Origin: Rozella allomycis CSF55
Lineage: Eukaryota > Rozellomycota
NCBI GenBank assembly: GCA_000442015.1
Contig: KE560662.1
Coordinates: 1 to 47,849 of the forward strand
Direction: 5' to 3'
DNA length: 47,849 bases
This document shows, in pieces, positions 1 through 9,142 of this stretch. How positions within the stretch are numbered: the stretch's first letter is position 1; every line of letters begins with the position of its first letter. The notes under the pieces were generated by a model, which searched no databases, was not told where the DNA came from, and saw only the letters and a list, made by a program, of their open reading frames with translations. A program made the translations under genes and the position numbers.

Positions 1-45
1 AGAAAATTTGTGCAGATAAAGTGAAAAGATTTCCAAAGTGGCTTG

Positions 46-885
46 ATGTTTGACGAGTCTTTTAAGAATATTCAACTGCAACAGTCTGACATATCATACT
101 GGTACCCAATCTTTAAAGACTTTTCTCTCACTTCAAAGTTCATAAATCTTGAATCTACTAATTTTCGAGACTGGATGAAAGAAGACTCTATAATAATTCC
201 CGAAGCGTTCCCATTGTCCACTTTAATAGATAATGAATTAGACGAGCTGGGTGGTATTGTGATGTGCAAACTGAACTGGTCAAGTCCAAAAGATGCTGCA
301 AAGTTGTTTTTGGACGGTCAAAAATGTAGGTCCAGTCACGATGTCTTGCGGTTGATTAAAAGCTCCGATTATATCTTGCACGATATTAACCGCCGGTATT
401 CGAAGCCTCTGTGTTTGTGTTTAAGGAAGTGGTACAAAATTCACAAGTCGAACGAGTTTCGATGTTTTGTTGTAAATGGGAAATTACGAGCAATGAGTCA
501 GAGACATATAGATTGTTATTTTGAAGAGCTTTTTTCAAAACAAGAAGTCATAATTGATTTATGTGAACAGTTTTACGATGATAATTTGAAAGGAAAGATA
601 ATGGATGACCAATTTTTAGTTTTTGATGTTTATTTCAATACTTCGTTTACCAAATTATGGTTAATTGACATTAATGTATTTGATGAATACACTAATCCAC
701 TGTTGTACACCTGGGATGAACTTTTAGGCGAAAAAGAAATTGAGGAATTAAGACTGGTGGAAACCCCCGAGAATTGTAAAGGAACAACAGATACTTTTAA
801 TTCATATCCTCTAGAATTGATTGATTTAGTGTACAGCGGGAATTCTAATTTTGATAATTTTTTGGAAAATCAAGAGTACCAATAG
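46..885 (+). CDS. CDC123: CDC123 family eIF2 assembly chaperone
   Basis: Single-exon gene, 279 residues, a little shorter than typical CDC123. The family is an ATP-grasp-like cytosolic chaperone that joins eIF2 gamma to eIF2 alpha. Diagnostic blocks are visible in family order: an N-terminal WYPIFKDF, then KLNWSSPKDAAKLF, LIKSSDYILHD, the ATP-grasp-like EFRCFVVNGKLRAMSQR, FLVFDVYF, and LIDINVF followed by LLYTWDELLG. The D and N of the DxN pair that lines the metal/ATP site are kept, although the usual NPF is NVF. The first in-frame ATG is 46 (an in-frame TTG lies just upstream at 43). The N-terminus aligns with the family start, so the gene is probably complete despite lying at the window edge. 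Its stop is 84 bp from the convergent stop of the Ran-binding gene. Family call is strong; no intron is needed. Confidence 0.93.
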   Translation: MFDESFKNIQLQQSDISYWYPIFKDFSLTSKFINLESTNFRDWMKEDSIIIPEAFPLSTLIDNELDELGGIVMCKLNWSSPKDAAKLFLDGQKCRSSHDVLRLIKSSDYILHDINRRYSKPLCLCLRKWYKIHKSNEFRCFVVNGKLRAMSQRHIDCYFEELFSKQEVIIDLCEQFYDDNLKGKIMDDQFLVFDVYFNTSFTKLWLIDINVFDEYTNPLLYTWDELLGEKEIEELRLVETPENCKGTTDTFNSYPLELIDLVYSGNSNFDNFLENQEYQ

Positions 886-969
886 AAGAAAAGGAGATTA
901 CTAATCAATTAAATCCTTATTTACGCGATTACAATAAATCTCAATATGTGCATTGATTTTGTTGCTTTA

Positions 970-1763
970 TTAAACATTTTCGGATGCGTCTTCATCAGAA
1001 TCGGTCGCATTCTCTTCTATACTGTTTTGTGTACCAGAATTGTTTGTTTCATTATCGGAATTGCTTCCTTCGTCATTATTCTGCACACTTCCATCATTGT
1101 CGTAGTTAGAATCGTTTTCTGGTTCACATGCTGTGACTATTTCGTTTTTCCAAGCCTTTGACTTGACTGATTTAAAATCTTCAACGCATTTAACTAGTTT
1201 TCCAGCCGTCTCGGGATCCTTGAATTTTATAAGAAAGCAAGTTGACTTTTCTGGTGTTTCGAATGCAATAAAAGTGCAGAATTTGCCTTGCACGATTTCA
1301 ACTTTCATGGTATCAAAGAGTCTAACATTTAATGCCAGTCTAAGGGATCCAGTAGATCTAAATACTAAACATTACAAGTACATGTATTTACTAATTCGAG
1401 CTGTGTGGTTTTCTTCACAGATATTGAGTTTTAAATTTCCCAGCCCTCTTTCTTTCCATCCACTTTCCTCCATATGATATAGTTTCGCAGTCGCCTGCAG
1501 TTGACACGAAGACTACAATTTTACTTGGAATACACAAGATTCATTTTCTTCTCCGGTTTCTACCTTAACTTCAACCAACTCATTGTCAGTTTTTGCCTTT
1601 TTAGCTGCAGGCGTTTCTTTTTCTTCTTGCTTGTCCTTTTGCTCGTTCAGCAATTCTTTAAAAGATTTGCCACCAGCAGCTAAAGACCCGAATGAAACGG
1701 TTGAAGATCCAAATGAAAAAGGCTATAAATTTTAGATTAAATTTTTACTTTTGATTCTGACAT
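970..1763 (-). CDS. Ran-binding domain protein with FG motif (RanBP3/Yrb2-like)
   Basis: Four exons (1763-1749, 1722-1525, 1494-1392, 1364-970) joined by introns of 26, 30 and 27 nt give 236 residues. The N-terminus carries an FG-type motif (PFSFG). A Lys/Glu-rich linker follows, then a RanBD1 PH-like fold at about residues 70-170 (CVFQ-ATAKLYHMEESGWKERG, then RIIFRSTGSLRLALNVRLF, then FKDPETAGKL). The tail is acidic and Asn/Ser-rich. RanBD proteins bind Ran-GTP and assist nuclear transport. FG plus RanBD plus acidic tail fits RanBP3/Yrb2 better than the bare RanBP1 type, but subfamily is an inference. The start ATG is in a 15-nt first exon encoding MSESK. The gene lies 117 bp upstream of, and on the same strand as, nothing functionally related; the next minus gene is PSMG2. 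Confidence 0.9.
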
Positions 1764-1880
1764 TCTGCGTTGTACTTGGTGAACAGAGTGGCGAAGTTAG
1801 ACTGGACTGTTACTTTTCAAATTATAAAACAAATTAAATCATATTTATTTAAACGATCATCTAAATTGAAATTGTTATTT

Positions 1881-2590
1881 TTAGAACATGTCCAACGCTG
1901 TGAGTTTTCCATACAGCGATGACCAAGACGGAGGTTGACACCAAACATCTCTTTCAATATTCAGTACCTTTAAGATATCTGAAGCATCATTTCGATTATC
2001 ACCTTCAATTGTGTATTTTACTACAACATTCAGGGATATGTTTTGCTCTTTGGCTAGATTGTACCAATATTTTGTAATTCCAAGTCCTTCCCAGAAGAAT
2101 TCATCATTCCCAATAATATCTTCGTTTACTGTAACAAGCTTTTTAGATGTCGATGACGAATCTCCCGAGCAAAAGATATATACGTCTTTTGGTCCAATCT
2201 TTGCAATCCATTCCAAGAATTCCTTGACAAAAAGGAGCCAACAGTCAGGTTTTGGATTGGATCTTTGTTGAACAATCAGAAGATTTTCACTTTTAGATAC
2301 GTAGACTAGAAATATCGCAAAATTGTTTCCTTACCTTCTAAAGCTGTGCAAAGTCCGTTTGAAAAGGAAAAGGGATTATTAGCTGCAAAAGGATAAACAT
2401 ATCGTGATTCCAAAAATCCAATCTTTTCACACTTGAGAGTTTCTATTAGTAAATCAACTGCCAACTGACCAACGTTCCCAATACAAGGCACACCAGGCTG
2501 TTAAAATTATTACGAAACAATTACTATTATTAGTTTGAAATTCTTGAAATCACTTTTAATCAGATCATCTTTTAAAGGAAAGAACTTCAT
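1881..2590 (-). CDS. PSMG2: Proteasome assembly chaperone 2
   Basis: Three exons (2590-2525, 2497-2335, 2305-1881; introns 27 and 29 nt) give 217 residues. This is the PAC2/Add66 family, which with PAC1 helps form the alpha ring of the 20S proteasome in the cytosol. Key segments: near the N-terminus GVPCIGNVGQLAVDLL, then NNPFSFSNG, and towards the C-terminus DEFFWEGLGITKYWY and TIEGDNRNDASDILKVLN, ending with PPSWSSLYGKL. All correspond in order to human PSMG2. The 22-codon first exon is supported because it supplies the family N-terminal segment and splices in frame. The ATG lies only 16 bp from the divergent acetyl-CoA synthetase ATG, so both promoters must overlap coding sequence. High confidence. 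Confidence 0.92.
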
Positions 2591-2606
2591 TCCGGAAATT
2601 TGCAAA

Positions 2607-4888
2607 ATGGATTTTGAGATGGAAGACGTGCCTGTGTGTGACGTTATATATCAACCAACTGAAAAGGCTAAATATAATGCGCACTTGAGTTCATTTGATG
2701 AATATAAAAAATTGTATGATGAAAGCATAAGAGATCCTGAGAGTTTTTGGAAAAAGGTAGTTTTGGCCATACATGTTAAGATAGATGGCCCATGAGACAT
2801 TGAGCTGGGACATTCCTTTTCAGAAAGTGTCAAGCGGGTAATAGTTCACATTGTCTATATTCATAGATCATTTCAAGATGCGAATATAAAATGGTTTGAA
2901 GATGGATATTTGAATGCATGCTACAATTGTGTTGACAGGCATGCCAACAAGAATCCCAACAAAGTAGCCATTTATTGGGAAGGAGATCAAGTAATTAATT
3001 TTGATTGATTGGCAATTAGACCAGCGAATCAAGATCAATCTCATATCTCGAAATGAAAAATGAAATTTGTAGACTTGCTAATTACTTGGAGTCTATTGGT
3101 GTTAAGAAAGGAGATTGTGTAGCGATTTATATGCCAATGATTCCTGAAGCTGTGTATGCAATGCTGGCGTGTGTGAGAATTGGTGCAATTCATTCGTAAG
3201 ATTGAATTTATCATGAAATAAAGTGTTGTGTTTGGGGGCTTTAGTGATGAAGCGTTGAAAGATAGAATTATTGATGCCAAATGCAGAGTGGTGATAACAG
3301 CTGATGAAGGTGTTAGGGGTGGGAAAGTTATTCATTTGAAGAATATTGTTGATCAAGCGATTGAAAGTGTTGAATTTGTAAAAACAGTTCTTGTAGTGAA
3401 ACGAACTGGAGAGCCATCGATTCAAATGAAGGCGGATAGGGATGTTTGGTACCATGAAAAAGTTTCGACTCAATCTAAAGATCATAAACCTGTTTCAATG
3501 AATAGCGAAGATTTGTTGTTTATTCTGTACACATCTGGCAGCACTGTAAAATATTAACGCTCATTCAAGTAGGGGAAACCAAAAGGTGTTGCACATTCAA
3601 CAGCTGGATATCTTTTGTATGCCTCTTTGACTTTTAAATATGTTTTTAATTACGCTGAGAATGATATTTTTGGCTGTATGGCGGATGTTGGGTAATCTGT
3701 GATTGTATGTTGAACTAGTTGGATAACAGGACATTCATACGTCGTTTATGGTCCATTATGCAATGGGGCTACAATAGTTTTGTTTGATAGTACTCCATTT
3801 TACCCAGACGCTTCACGTTATTGGCAAGTTGTTGACAAGTACAAAATTACGCAATTCTACACTGCACCAACTGCAATCAGAGCTCTACGAAAAGCAGGCG
3901 ACGCATNCAATTAGAGCTCTTCGAAAAGCAGGCGACGCATTTCCGTTAAAATATGATTTGTCATCTCTTCGTGTTTTAGGCTCAGTTGGGGAACCAATTA
4001 ACCCTGAAGCATGGCAATGGTATTATGACAAAATTGGTAGAAATAAATGCGCTCTAGTTGACACTTATTGGCAGACTGAAACTGGTGGAATTGTTATAAC
4101 ACCAATTTCAAGCGTTACACCAACAAAGCCTGGTGCTGCTACCCTTCCTTTCTTTGGGATTGAGCCTGCTTTATTAGATCCTCATTCTGGTCATGAAATA
4201 TCAGGAAATGGGGTTTGTGGGGTTTTAGCGATTAAAAGCCCTTGGCCTTCTATTACAAGAACTGTTTATGGGGATCACGAGCGTTACAAAATGACTTACT
4301 TTACTCAATATCCAGGTTATTACTTTACTGGCGATAGGTAAGACACGTTTAGTACATTAAATAGTGCTGCTAGAGATTCAAATGGGTATTATTGGATTAG
4401 AGGAAGGGTTGACGATGTCATCAATGTATCTGGTCACAGATTAAGTACCGCAGGTAAAAGGCTGAAGTATGTTTTATAGAAATTGAAAACGCTTTAATAA
4501 ATTATCCTGAATGTGCGGAAGCTGCAGTTATTGGAAAACCCGATGAGATTACAGGGCAAAGCATTTGTGTATTTTGCATTTTAAGAAACCCAAATATTGA
4601 TAAAGAAAAGGCTAAAACTGATATCATTAAACAAGTCAGAAAAGTAATTTGTTCTTCATTTTGTACCCTTAGAGTATTGGACCGATAGCCACCCCGAAAT
4701 CCGTCTATTTAGTTCCTGACCTACCAAAAACTGTACTTTAATTCTCATAATCTAATCTTTAGAGATCAGGGAAAATAATGCGTCGCTTGTTGAGAAAAAT
4801 TGTTTCTGGTGAAACTAACTTTGGCGATCTAACGACTCTCTCCGATCCATCAATCATTAACAAAATTAACATCATAGTCTCACAATAA
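2607..4888 (+). CDS. ACS: Acetyl-CoA synthetase (AMP-forming)
   Basis: Eleven exons: 2607-2756, 2785-2837, 2867-2990, 3020-3195, 3224-3545, 3573-3691, 3719-4337, 4365-4453, 4480-4643, 4673-4732, 4763-4888. Introns are 26-30 nt. After removing the assembly duplication in exon 7 the protein is 655 residues, the normal ACS length. It makes acetyl-CoA from acetate, ATP and CoA through an acetyl-AMP intermediate. Visible motifs: P-loop-like [19 protein letters not shown], split by an intron; adenylate-binding [11 protein letters not shown]; hinge/adenylation [18 protein letters not shown]; and the C-terminal [15 protein letters not shown] with the catalytic lysine that is regulated by acetylation in this family. 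The ATG at 2607 is the first in frame. The apparent stop in exon 7 is caused by the N join at 3907, not by a pseudogene. Confidence 0.96.
3874..3940. repeat. Contig-join duplication around N at 3907 (ACS exon 7)
   Basis: A 33-bp segment (3874-3906) is repeated at 3908-3940 with one N between. The copies differ at two positions; both are synonymous third-codon positions (Ile ATC/ATT, Leu CTA/CTT). Dropping one copy plus the N (34 nt) restores the ACS frame. This is best read as two overlapping contig ends joined without merging. Confidence 0.9.
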
Positions 4889-4933
4889 AATGTTTTAAAT
4901 TTAAATCATTTAATTATTAATATAATATTGTTG

Positions 4934-5098
4934 TTATTGTTTCTTCTTTTCTTTGAGAAACTTTTCTCTAATGTCAGTTACAGCCTTTTGAACATCAGGA
5001 GTCTGCTCTATTAAATAAATAAATTTTACCTCATAATTTTGAGCAATGTAAACGCCAGTAACAGTTCCACACGCAAACCCGAGTAGAAATTGAAACAT
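4934..5098 (-). CDS. STMP1: STMP1-like mitochondrial membrane microprotein
   Basis: Two exons (5098-5030, 5005-4934) with a 24-nt intron encode 46 residues. The start MFQFLLGFACGTVTGVYIAQ followed by NYE aligns closely with animal STMP1 (short transmembrane mitochondrial protein 1, also called MM47), which begins with the same LQFLLGF...YLAQNY pattern. It also shares the charged tail (EKFLKEKKKQ). One N-terminal membrane helix is followed by an amphipathic charged tail. In animals the protein sits in the inner mitochondrial membrane and affects respiratory-chain activity. The intron uses the second AG of an ATAGAG acceptor; retaining it would add eight residues in frame without a stop. The start is 53 bp from the divergent start at 5152. 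Confidence 0.82.
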   Translation of the reverse strand: MFQFLLGFACGTVTGVYIAQNYEVKFIYLIEQTPDVQKAVTDIREKFLKEKKKQ

Positions 5099-5151
5099 CA
5101 AAATAGGAATTCGGATTTTTCCCTGTCAGGAATGCTTCCTTGGAAACTACC

Positions 5152-6084
5152 ATGTTTGTTCATCCAACATTTTATACTTGTGAAACCAATCCAGAAAACG
5201 TTTCATTTCTATCCAACCTGCATGAATTAAAAACTGGAGATGTAATTGGCCTGAAAGAAACATTGGTATATTTACACAACACCACAATTAAATTTGGGAC
5301 ATGCAATACAACCATAAATTTTGACGAAAATTCATCGAATTGGATAATAGAAAGAACTGCTTTTACGAATAAATGGAAGTACAATTTAAGATCTGTGATC
5401 AATTCTGATCTACAAACAATTGAAGAAACAGAAACAAGATACGGATTAGATGAGGCGGAAATATTTAAAAGGCATGTTATAAATCAGCATTCGTATTATG
5501 ATATCAAAGATTATAGAAATCATGAAGAATCGTTGCATGTCAAAGTGCACTTGTCGAACAATGACTCTAGGATAATATTTTCAGGTATTTTATAGTTATG
5601 CTTAATAAAGGACTTGAAATTTTATTGCCATTATTGTTTTTAAGGTCGAGGGAAAATAGACTATCTTTAATGTACTTTTTTGAAGGTGAATGCAAAGAAG
5701 TTAGCATGATCAAAGAAGACGATTATATAAATATGTCGTTGGGTAGCCATACCTTAAAGTTTCTTTTTGACAACGATGAACTTGTGGAATCTCCATTTGG
5801 GATGACTATGCAATTACGTGATGAAGAATTTTCCAAAGGTAAATTGTTACAATTTATATTAAACAGTCTTTGCCGAGCAGAAATTGGAGGAAGATATTAA
5901 AAAGGATGTAGAGCTGGAGAGTTTGTATCACCAAAGCAAAGAACAAATAGGAAAAGATTTGTCAAAGTTTATTCAAGACAATGATCAATTGAAAACATTC
6001 TTGGCGGACTACATGGCTCAACTTTTACATCACAAGCCAAGCAACGTTTACGAATTTACAAGAAATCAATTTGCAGTGGAATAA
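5152..6084 (+). CDS. Conserved protein with C-terminal RIIa-like motif (possibly CATIP-like)
   Basis: Three exons (5152-5584, 5611-5838, 5867-6084; introns 26 and 28 nt) give 292 residues. No family is certain. The N-terminal two thirds is a mixed alpha/beta region without clear motifs. The C-terminal about 75 residues is a charged helix (KLEEDIKKDVELESLYHQSK) followed by FLADYMAQLLHHKPSNVYEF. That segment resembles the RIIa/docking-dimerisation motif (two helices with KP at the turn) common in cilium and flagellum proteins. The overall plan of body plus charged helix plus RIIa-like end recalls CATIP (C2orf62), a ciliogenesis protein, but this is a weak inference. The first ATG in frame is 5152; the upstream TTG frame is ignored. 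The stop runs into a TAAATAAAG sequence that may serve as a polyadenylation signal. Confidence 0.8.
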
Positions 6085-6154
6085 ATAAAGAATGAAATAA
6101 TAGTTTTGTGAGAATTTCATTTAATAACTTAATCATTTATTAGAATAAAAAATA

Positions 6155-7221
6155 TTATGCTTTCATTGATGCAGTCTTTCTTTTGGGTTTCTCTGTCTTT
6201 TTCTCGGCTGTTTTTGGTTTTTCTACTTTGGATTTTTTAGTTTGCTTCGTTTCAACTTCTTCAGTTGTTCTTTTCTTTTTTGGCTTTTCAGTTTTTGATT
6301 TTTCTTCAATTTTGGATTTTGATGGAGCCTCTTTGGAATCATTTGCGACGATCTTTTCTTCTTTTTTCGATGTAACTTCCTTCTTCACCTTCTTCGCTTT
6401 TGGTTCCTCTTCTTTGGCTGATTCAACTGGAGTTTCAGTGACTTCAGCAACGGCTGGCTTTTCAGCAGCATCTTCGTCAATGAAATCAAAAACAGGAAGA
6501 GCAATAGAAGAATTTGTTTTCAAGTTAATATTTTGGACGTTTTTCCATTTCTTAGGTATTAATTCTACAATTCCCTTGAGTGCATCATTTGTATTTTGAA
6601 CCAATTCAGCCTCACTCATTCCAACATTACCAACTTTAACAGTCCTTTGATTAATATTTTTTAAATTCCTTACCAGCAGGATCCAAAATTCATAAATAAA
6701 TACGTAGATTGGTGGATAGATTCAAATATTCTCTTTTCCATTGTTTCTTTGTTAGTGGATAATTCAATAGGAACTGGCTGCTTCTTCTTTTTGAAAAATG
6801 TCTTTCCAAGCTTCTGTGGCAACATTGGAAGGATACGCTCATCAGCAAGAAAAAAATCATATCCATTGCAAAATGCTCTTTTTGCTTCATGAGTAGAAAA
6901 TTGTTTCAACTTTGAAAAACTATAAACTTTCTCTATATTCTCTATGGCCTTTATCACTTCTTTTTGTGGTGCTTGATCCTTTATAATCACACAAACAGTA
7001 TCATTTTTTCTGATAGAATTTGTAATTGGAATTCTATGGGGTTTTACGGTAGACTTCAAATTAGATGGAAGATTTTGCAAACCAACAGACAACCAAATAG
7101 ATGCTGGTTTATCCAACAAGGTTTGAGATGTCTCGGCACTTTCGAATTTCTTTAATGACGAAATACATTTTTGAATCTATTAGAAATAACATTTTCTTGT
7201 TACTTTTGGAGTAAAATCCAT
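6155..7221 (-). CDS. Ribosomal L1-domain protein (RSL1D1/Cic1-like)
   Basis: Three exons (7221-7204, 7176-6674, 6644-6155; introns 27 and 29 nt) give 336 residues. The ribosomal L1 fold covers about residues 25-235. Markers are ASIWLSVGLQNLP, PHRIPI, GYDFFLADERILPMLPQKLG, KTFFKKKKQPVPIEL, GSC-WTVKVGN, and the closing PKKWKNVQNINLKTNSSIAL. The last 100 residues are a Lys/Glu-rich tail made of alternating acidic and basic stretches. Such proteins (Cic1/Utp30 in yeast, RSL1D1 in animals) act in nucleolar pre-60S or pre-rRNA processing. The first exon is six codons. The start is 82 bp from the divergent DRAP1 start, so they likely share a promoter region. Confidence 0.92.
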
Positions 7222-7303
7222 TTGGTTTTTTTCGTGGCGCAGTGTGGACCAATTAGTAAATTTCACATTTCTGTTTGTTGACTTTTGAGTTGCGAATAAA
7301 ATA

Positions 7304-7755
7304 ATGAAGCATAAAAAATATCAAACTCGATTCCCCGTAGGAAGAGTAAAAAGAATCATGCAGGTAGACGAAGAAGTAGGAAAAGTTTCGCAATTATCCA
7401 CTATTCTAGTTTGTAATTTGACACACCATAAATTAACATAGCTAGAGCCGTGGAATTATTTGTAAAGTCATTGGTAGATAAATCCGAAGAAATTGTAAAG
7501 TCCCGATCAGGAAATAAACTTACACCGTCAGTCTTAAAAATGGCTGTAGAATCCACAGAACAGTTTGATTTCTTAAAAGACCTAGTTGAAAAAGTGCCAG
7601 AACTTAAAGATGAAGATATTCAAGGTGCAAAAAAGAGAAAACGAAAAGATGCCACCGCAAACACTAAAGTTAAAGAAGAATCTGATCAAGACGCGACAGA
7701 CTCTGAAAGTGAACCATTAACAAGAAAATCAAATCCAAAAAATGAAAAAGATTAA
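7304..7755 (+). CDS. DRAP1: NC2 alpha / DRAP1 histone-fold corepressor
   Basis: Two exons (7304-7412, 7442-7755; 29-nt intron) give 140 residues. The histone fold spans about residues 5-85: TRFPVGRVKRIMQVDEEVGK, then SRAVELFVKSLVDKSEEIV, then QFDFLKDLVEKVPELKDED. These align through the whole fold with DRAP1 (yeast Bur6), including the EQFDFL..LV..VP segment that separates it from NF-YC and CHRAC relatives. The protein pairs with NC2 beta (DR1) and blocks or modulates TBP at promoters. The C-terminal tail is Lys-rich (KKRKRKD) and then acidic. Splicing after STILVS restores the fold exactly. Confidence 0.93.
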
Positions 7756-7841
7756 ATTATTTTTGTTGGATTTATTTTATTTTTTCTTCTTCCAAACCAA
7801 TTTACTTTACCCGCTCTGGTAAATTGCCAGGGTTATACTTT

Positions 7842-9080
7842 ATGGCTAAACTATTTCTATCCAGACCTATAAGAAAACTCTACAGTACAGTAGCACAAGA
7901 ATTTTCGTCCATTAAATCATTGGTCAATAATAAGCCTGTATTTCATAATGAAGTGTTGCACTTTCTAAGCACTACAGCGCCAACAAAGGACAAGCTAGAC
8001 AAATTGGAAGACCGAGATAAACTATTATTATTGAGTAAATGTGTTTTTAAAAATGAATTAGACTCATTAAACGAGCCTTTAGACTATCCCTATGCTCGGC
8101 ATGTATTTCAATCAATTGAAAACAAGACGATAATTCCAAAGGAAGCATATTTAAATATGCTAATTATGTGCGAAAGACATCAAGACATCTCTGGAATGAA
8201 GGCCATTTTCGCCTTGATGAGAGAAAACAAAATGGCCATAGAGTCTGGATTATTGACTCTATATCTTTCAGCATCATTATCATTACTCGAAAATAACAAA
8301 GGGGAAATAGAGATAGCACCTGGTATTGAAAAGATTCCTTACGATTCACTGGACAGCCATAAAGTGATTCATGAAATTATTGAAGAATATCGCAACATAT
8401 CTGCACCAATCCCATTGGATGCGCTTCATATGATAATTGCTCATTATATTACCATTTTTGATTATACCACATCCTTGAGTTTAATAAAGATGTACTACTC
8501 TACGCTAGGATCAGAAATAACATTAAACCTTGGTAGATATTTGTGCTATCAAGCTTTATTTGCTGTTCATTCACGAAAGACTGCTTTGGACTTTTATGCT
8601 TGGCTTAAGACATTACCATCAGAGTTTCAGCCAGATACTGGATTGTATGACGTTTTACTAACTGGTTTTATGGGATTAAGTGAAGATAGAATAGTAAATG
8701 AAATACTAATTGATTGTTTTAACAGAGAAATAATGCCTCCTCATGATTTACTTCAAGATGCGATAATATTGAATCTTCGTTTCCTGAATTATGATGAAGT
8801 TATTGGAATAGTTGATCAAATGATGCATGCAGAAAAACCTCCTTCGTCAGAATTATTTTATAGGATATTTCACAGCTCTCTACAAAGGGCTCCTTATGTT
8901 TATGAAGAATCTTACATTGATCAAGTTTTACCAATTCTTAACAAGTTTATTGACTTAAATATAAAGCCATGCATGGAAATCAAATATGGTTTGGCAAGAT
9001 GTTATTTAAAAGTTCCACCTTCTCCTTCCTTTATGGAATTCGTCGAAAATTGGTTTCAATCCGCAATTCAAGAAGAATAA
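7842..9080 (+). CDS. Putative mitochondrial PPR-like helical-repeat protein
   Basis: Intronless gene of 412 residues from ATG 7842 (an in-frame TTG extension to 7824 is rejected). The N-terminus MAKLFLSRPIRKLYSTVAQ is rich in Arg/Lys/Ser/Thr and lacks acids, as in mitochondrial presequences. The rest is nearly all helical, with loosely repeated 35-residue-like units such as PKEAYLNMLIMCERHQDISG followed by MKAIFALMRE. Later blocks with D.GLYDVLLTGFM also read like pentatricopeptide repeats, which bind organellar RNA. Repeat similarity is weak, so the PPR label is moderate; a TPR-like or other alpha-solenoid is possible. Convergent with the monoamine oxidase, 62 bp between stops. Confidence 0.75.
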   Translation: MAKLFLSRPIRKLYSTVAQEFSSIKSLVNNKPVFHNEVLHFLSTTAPTKDKLDKLEDRDKLLLLSKCVFKNELDSLNEPLDYPYARHVFQSIENKTIIPKEAYLNMLIMCERHQDISGMKAIFALMRENKMAIESGLLTLYLSASLSLLENNKGEIEIAPGIEKIPYDSLDSHKVIHEIIEEYRNISAPIPLDALHMIIAHYITIFDYTTSLSLIKMYYSTLGSEITLNLGRYLCYQALFAVHSRKTALDFYAWLKTLPSEFQPDTGLYDVLLTGFMGLSEDRIVNEILIDCFNREIMPPHDLLQDAIILNLRFLNYDEVIGIVDQMMHAEKPPSSELFYRIFHSSLQRAPYVYEESYIDQVLPILNKFIDLNIKPCMEIKYGLARCYLKVPPSPSFMEFVENWFQSAIQEE

Positions 9081-9142
9081 AAATTCTATTTAAAGTTAAT
9101 ATATTTATTTTCATTTGCTTTTAATGAAATCGTTTGTGTATT

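Noticed and set aside
3907-3940. Premature stop making ACS a pseudogene
   Set aside because: The stop exists only because of the duplicated contig end at the N; one copy restores full frame and all catalytic motifs.
6183-6599. 138-codon plus-strand ORF opposite the RSL1D1-like tail
   Set aside because: Phe/Ser-rich translation is the mirror of the Lys/Glu-rich tail; the minus frame has clear family similarity.
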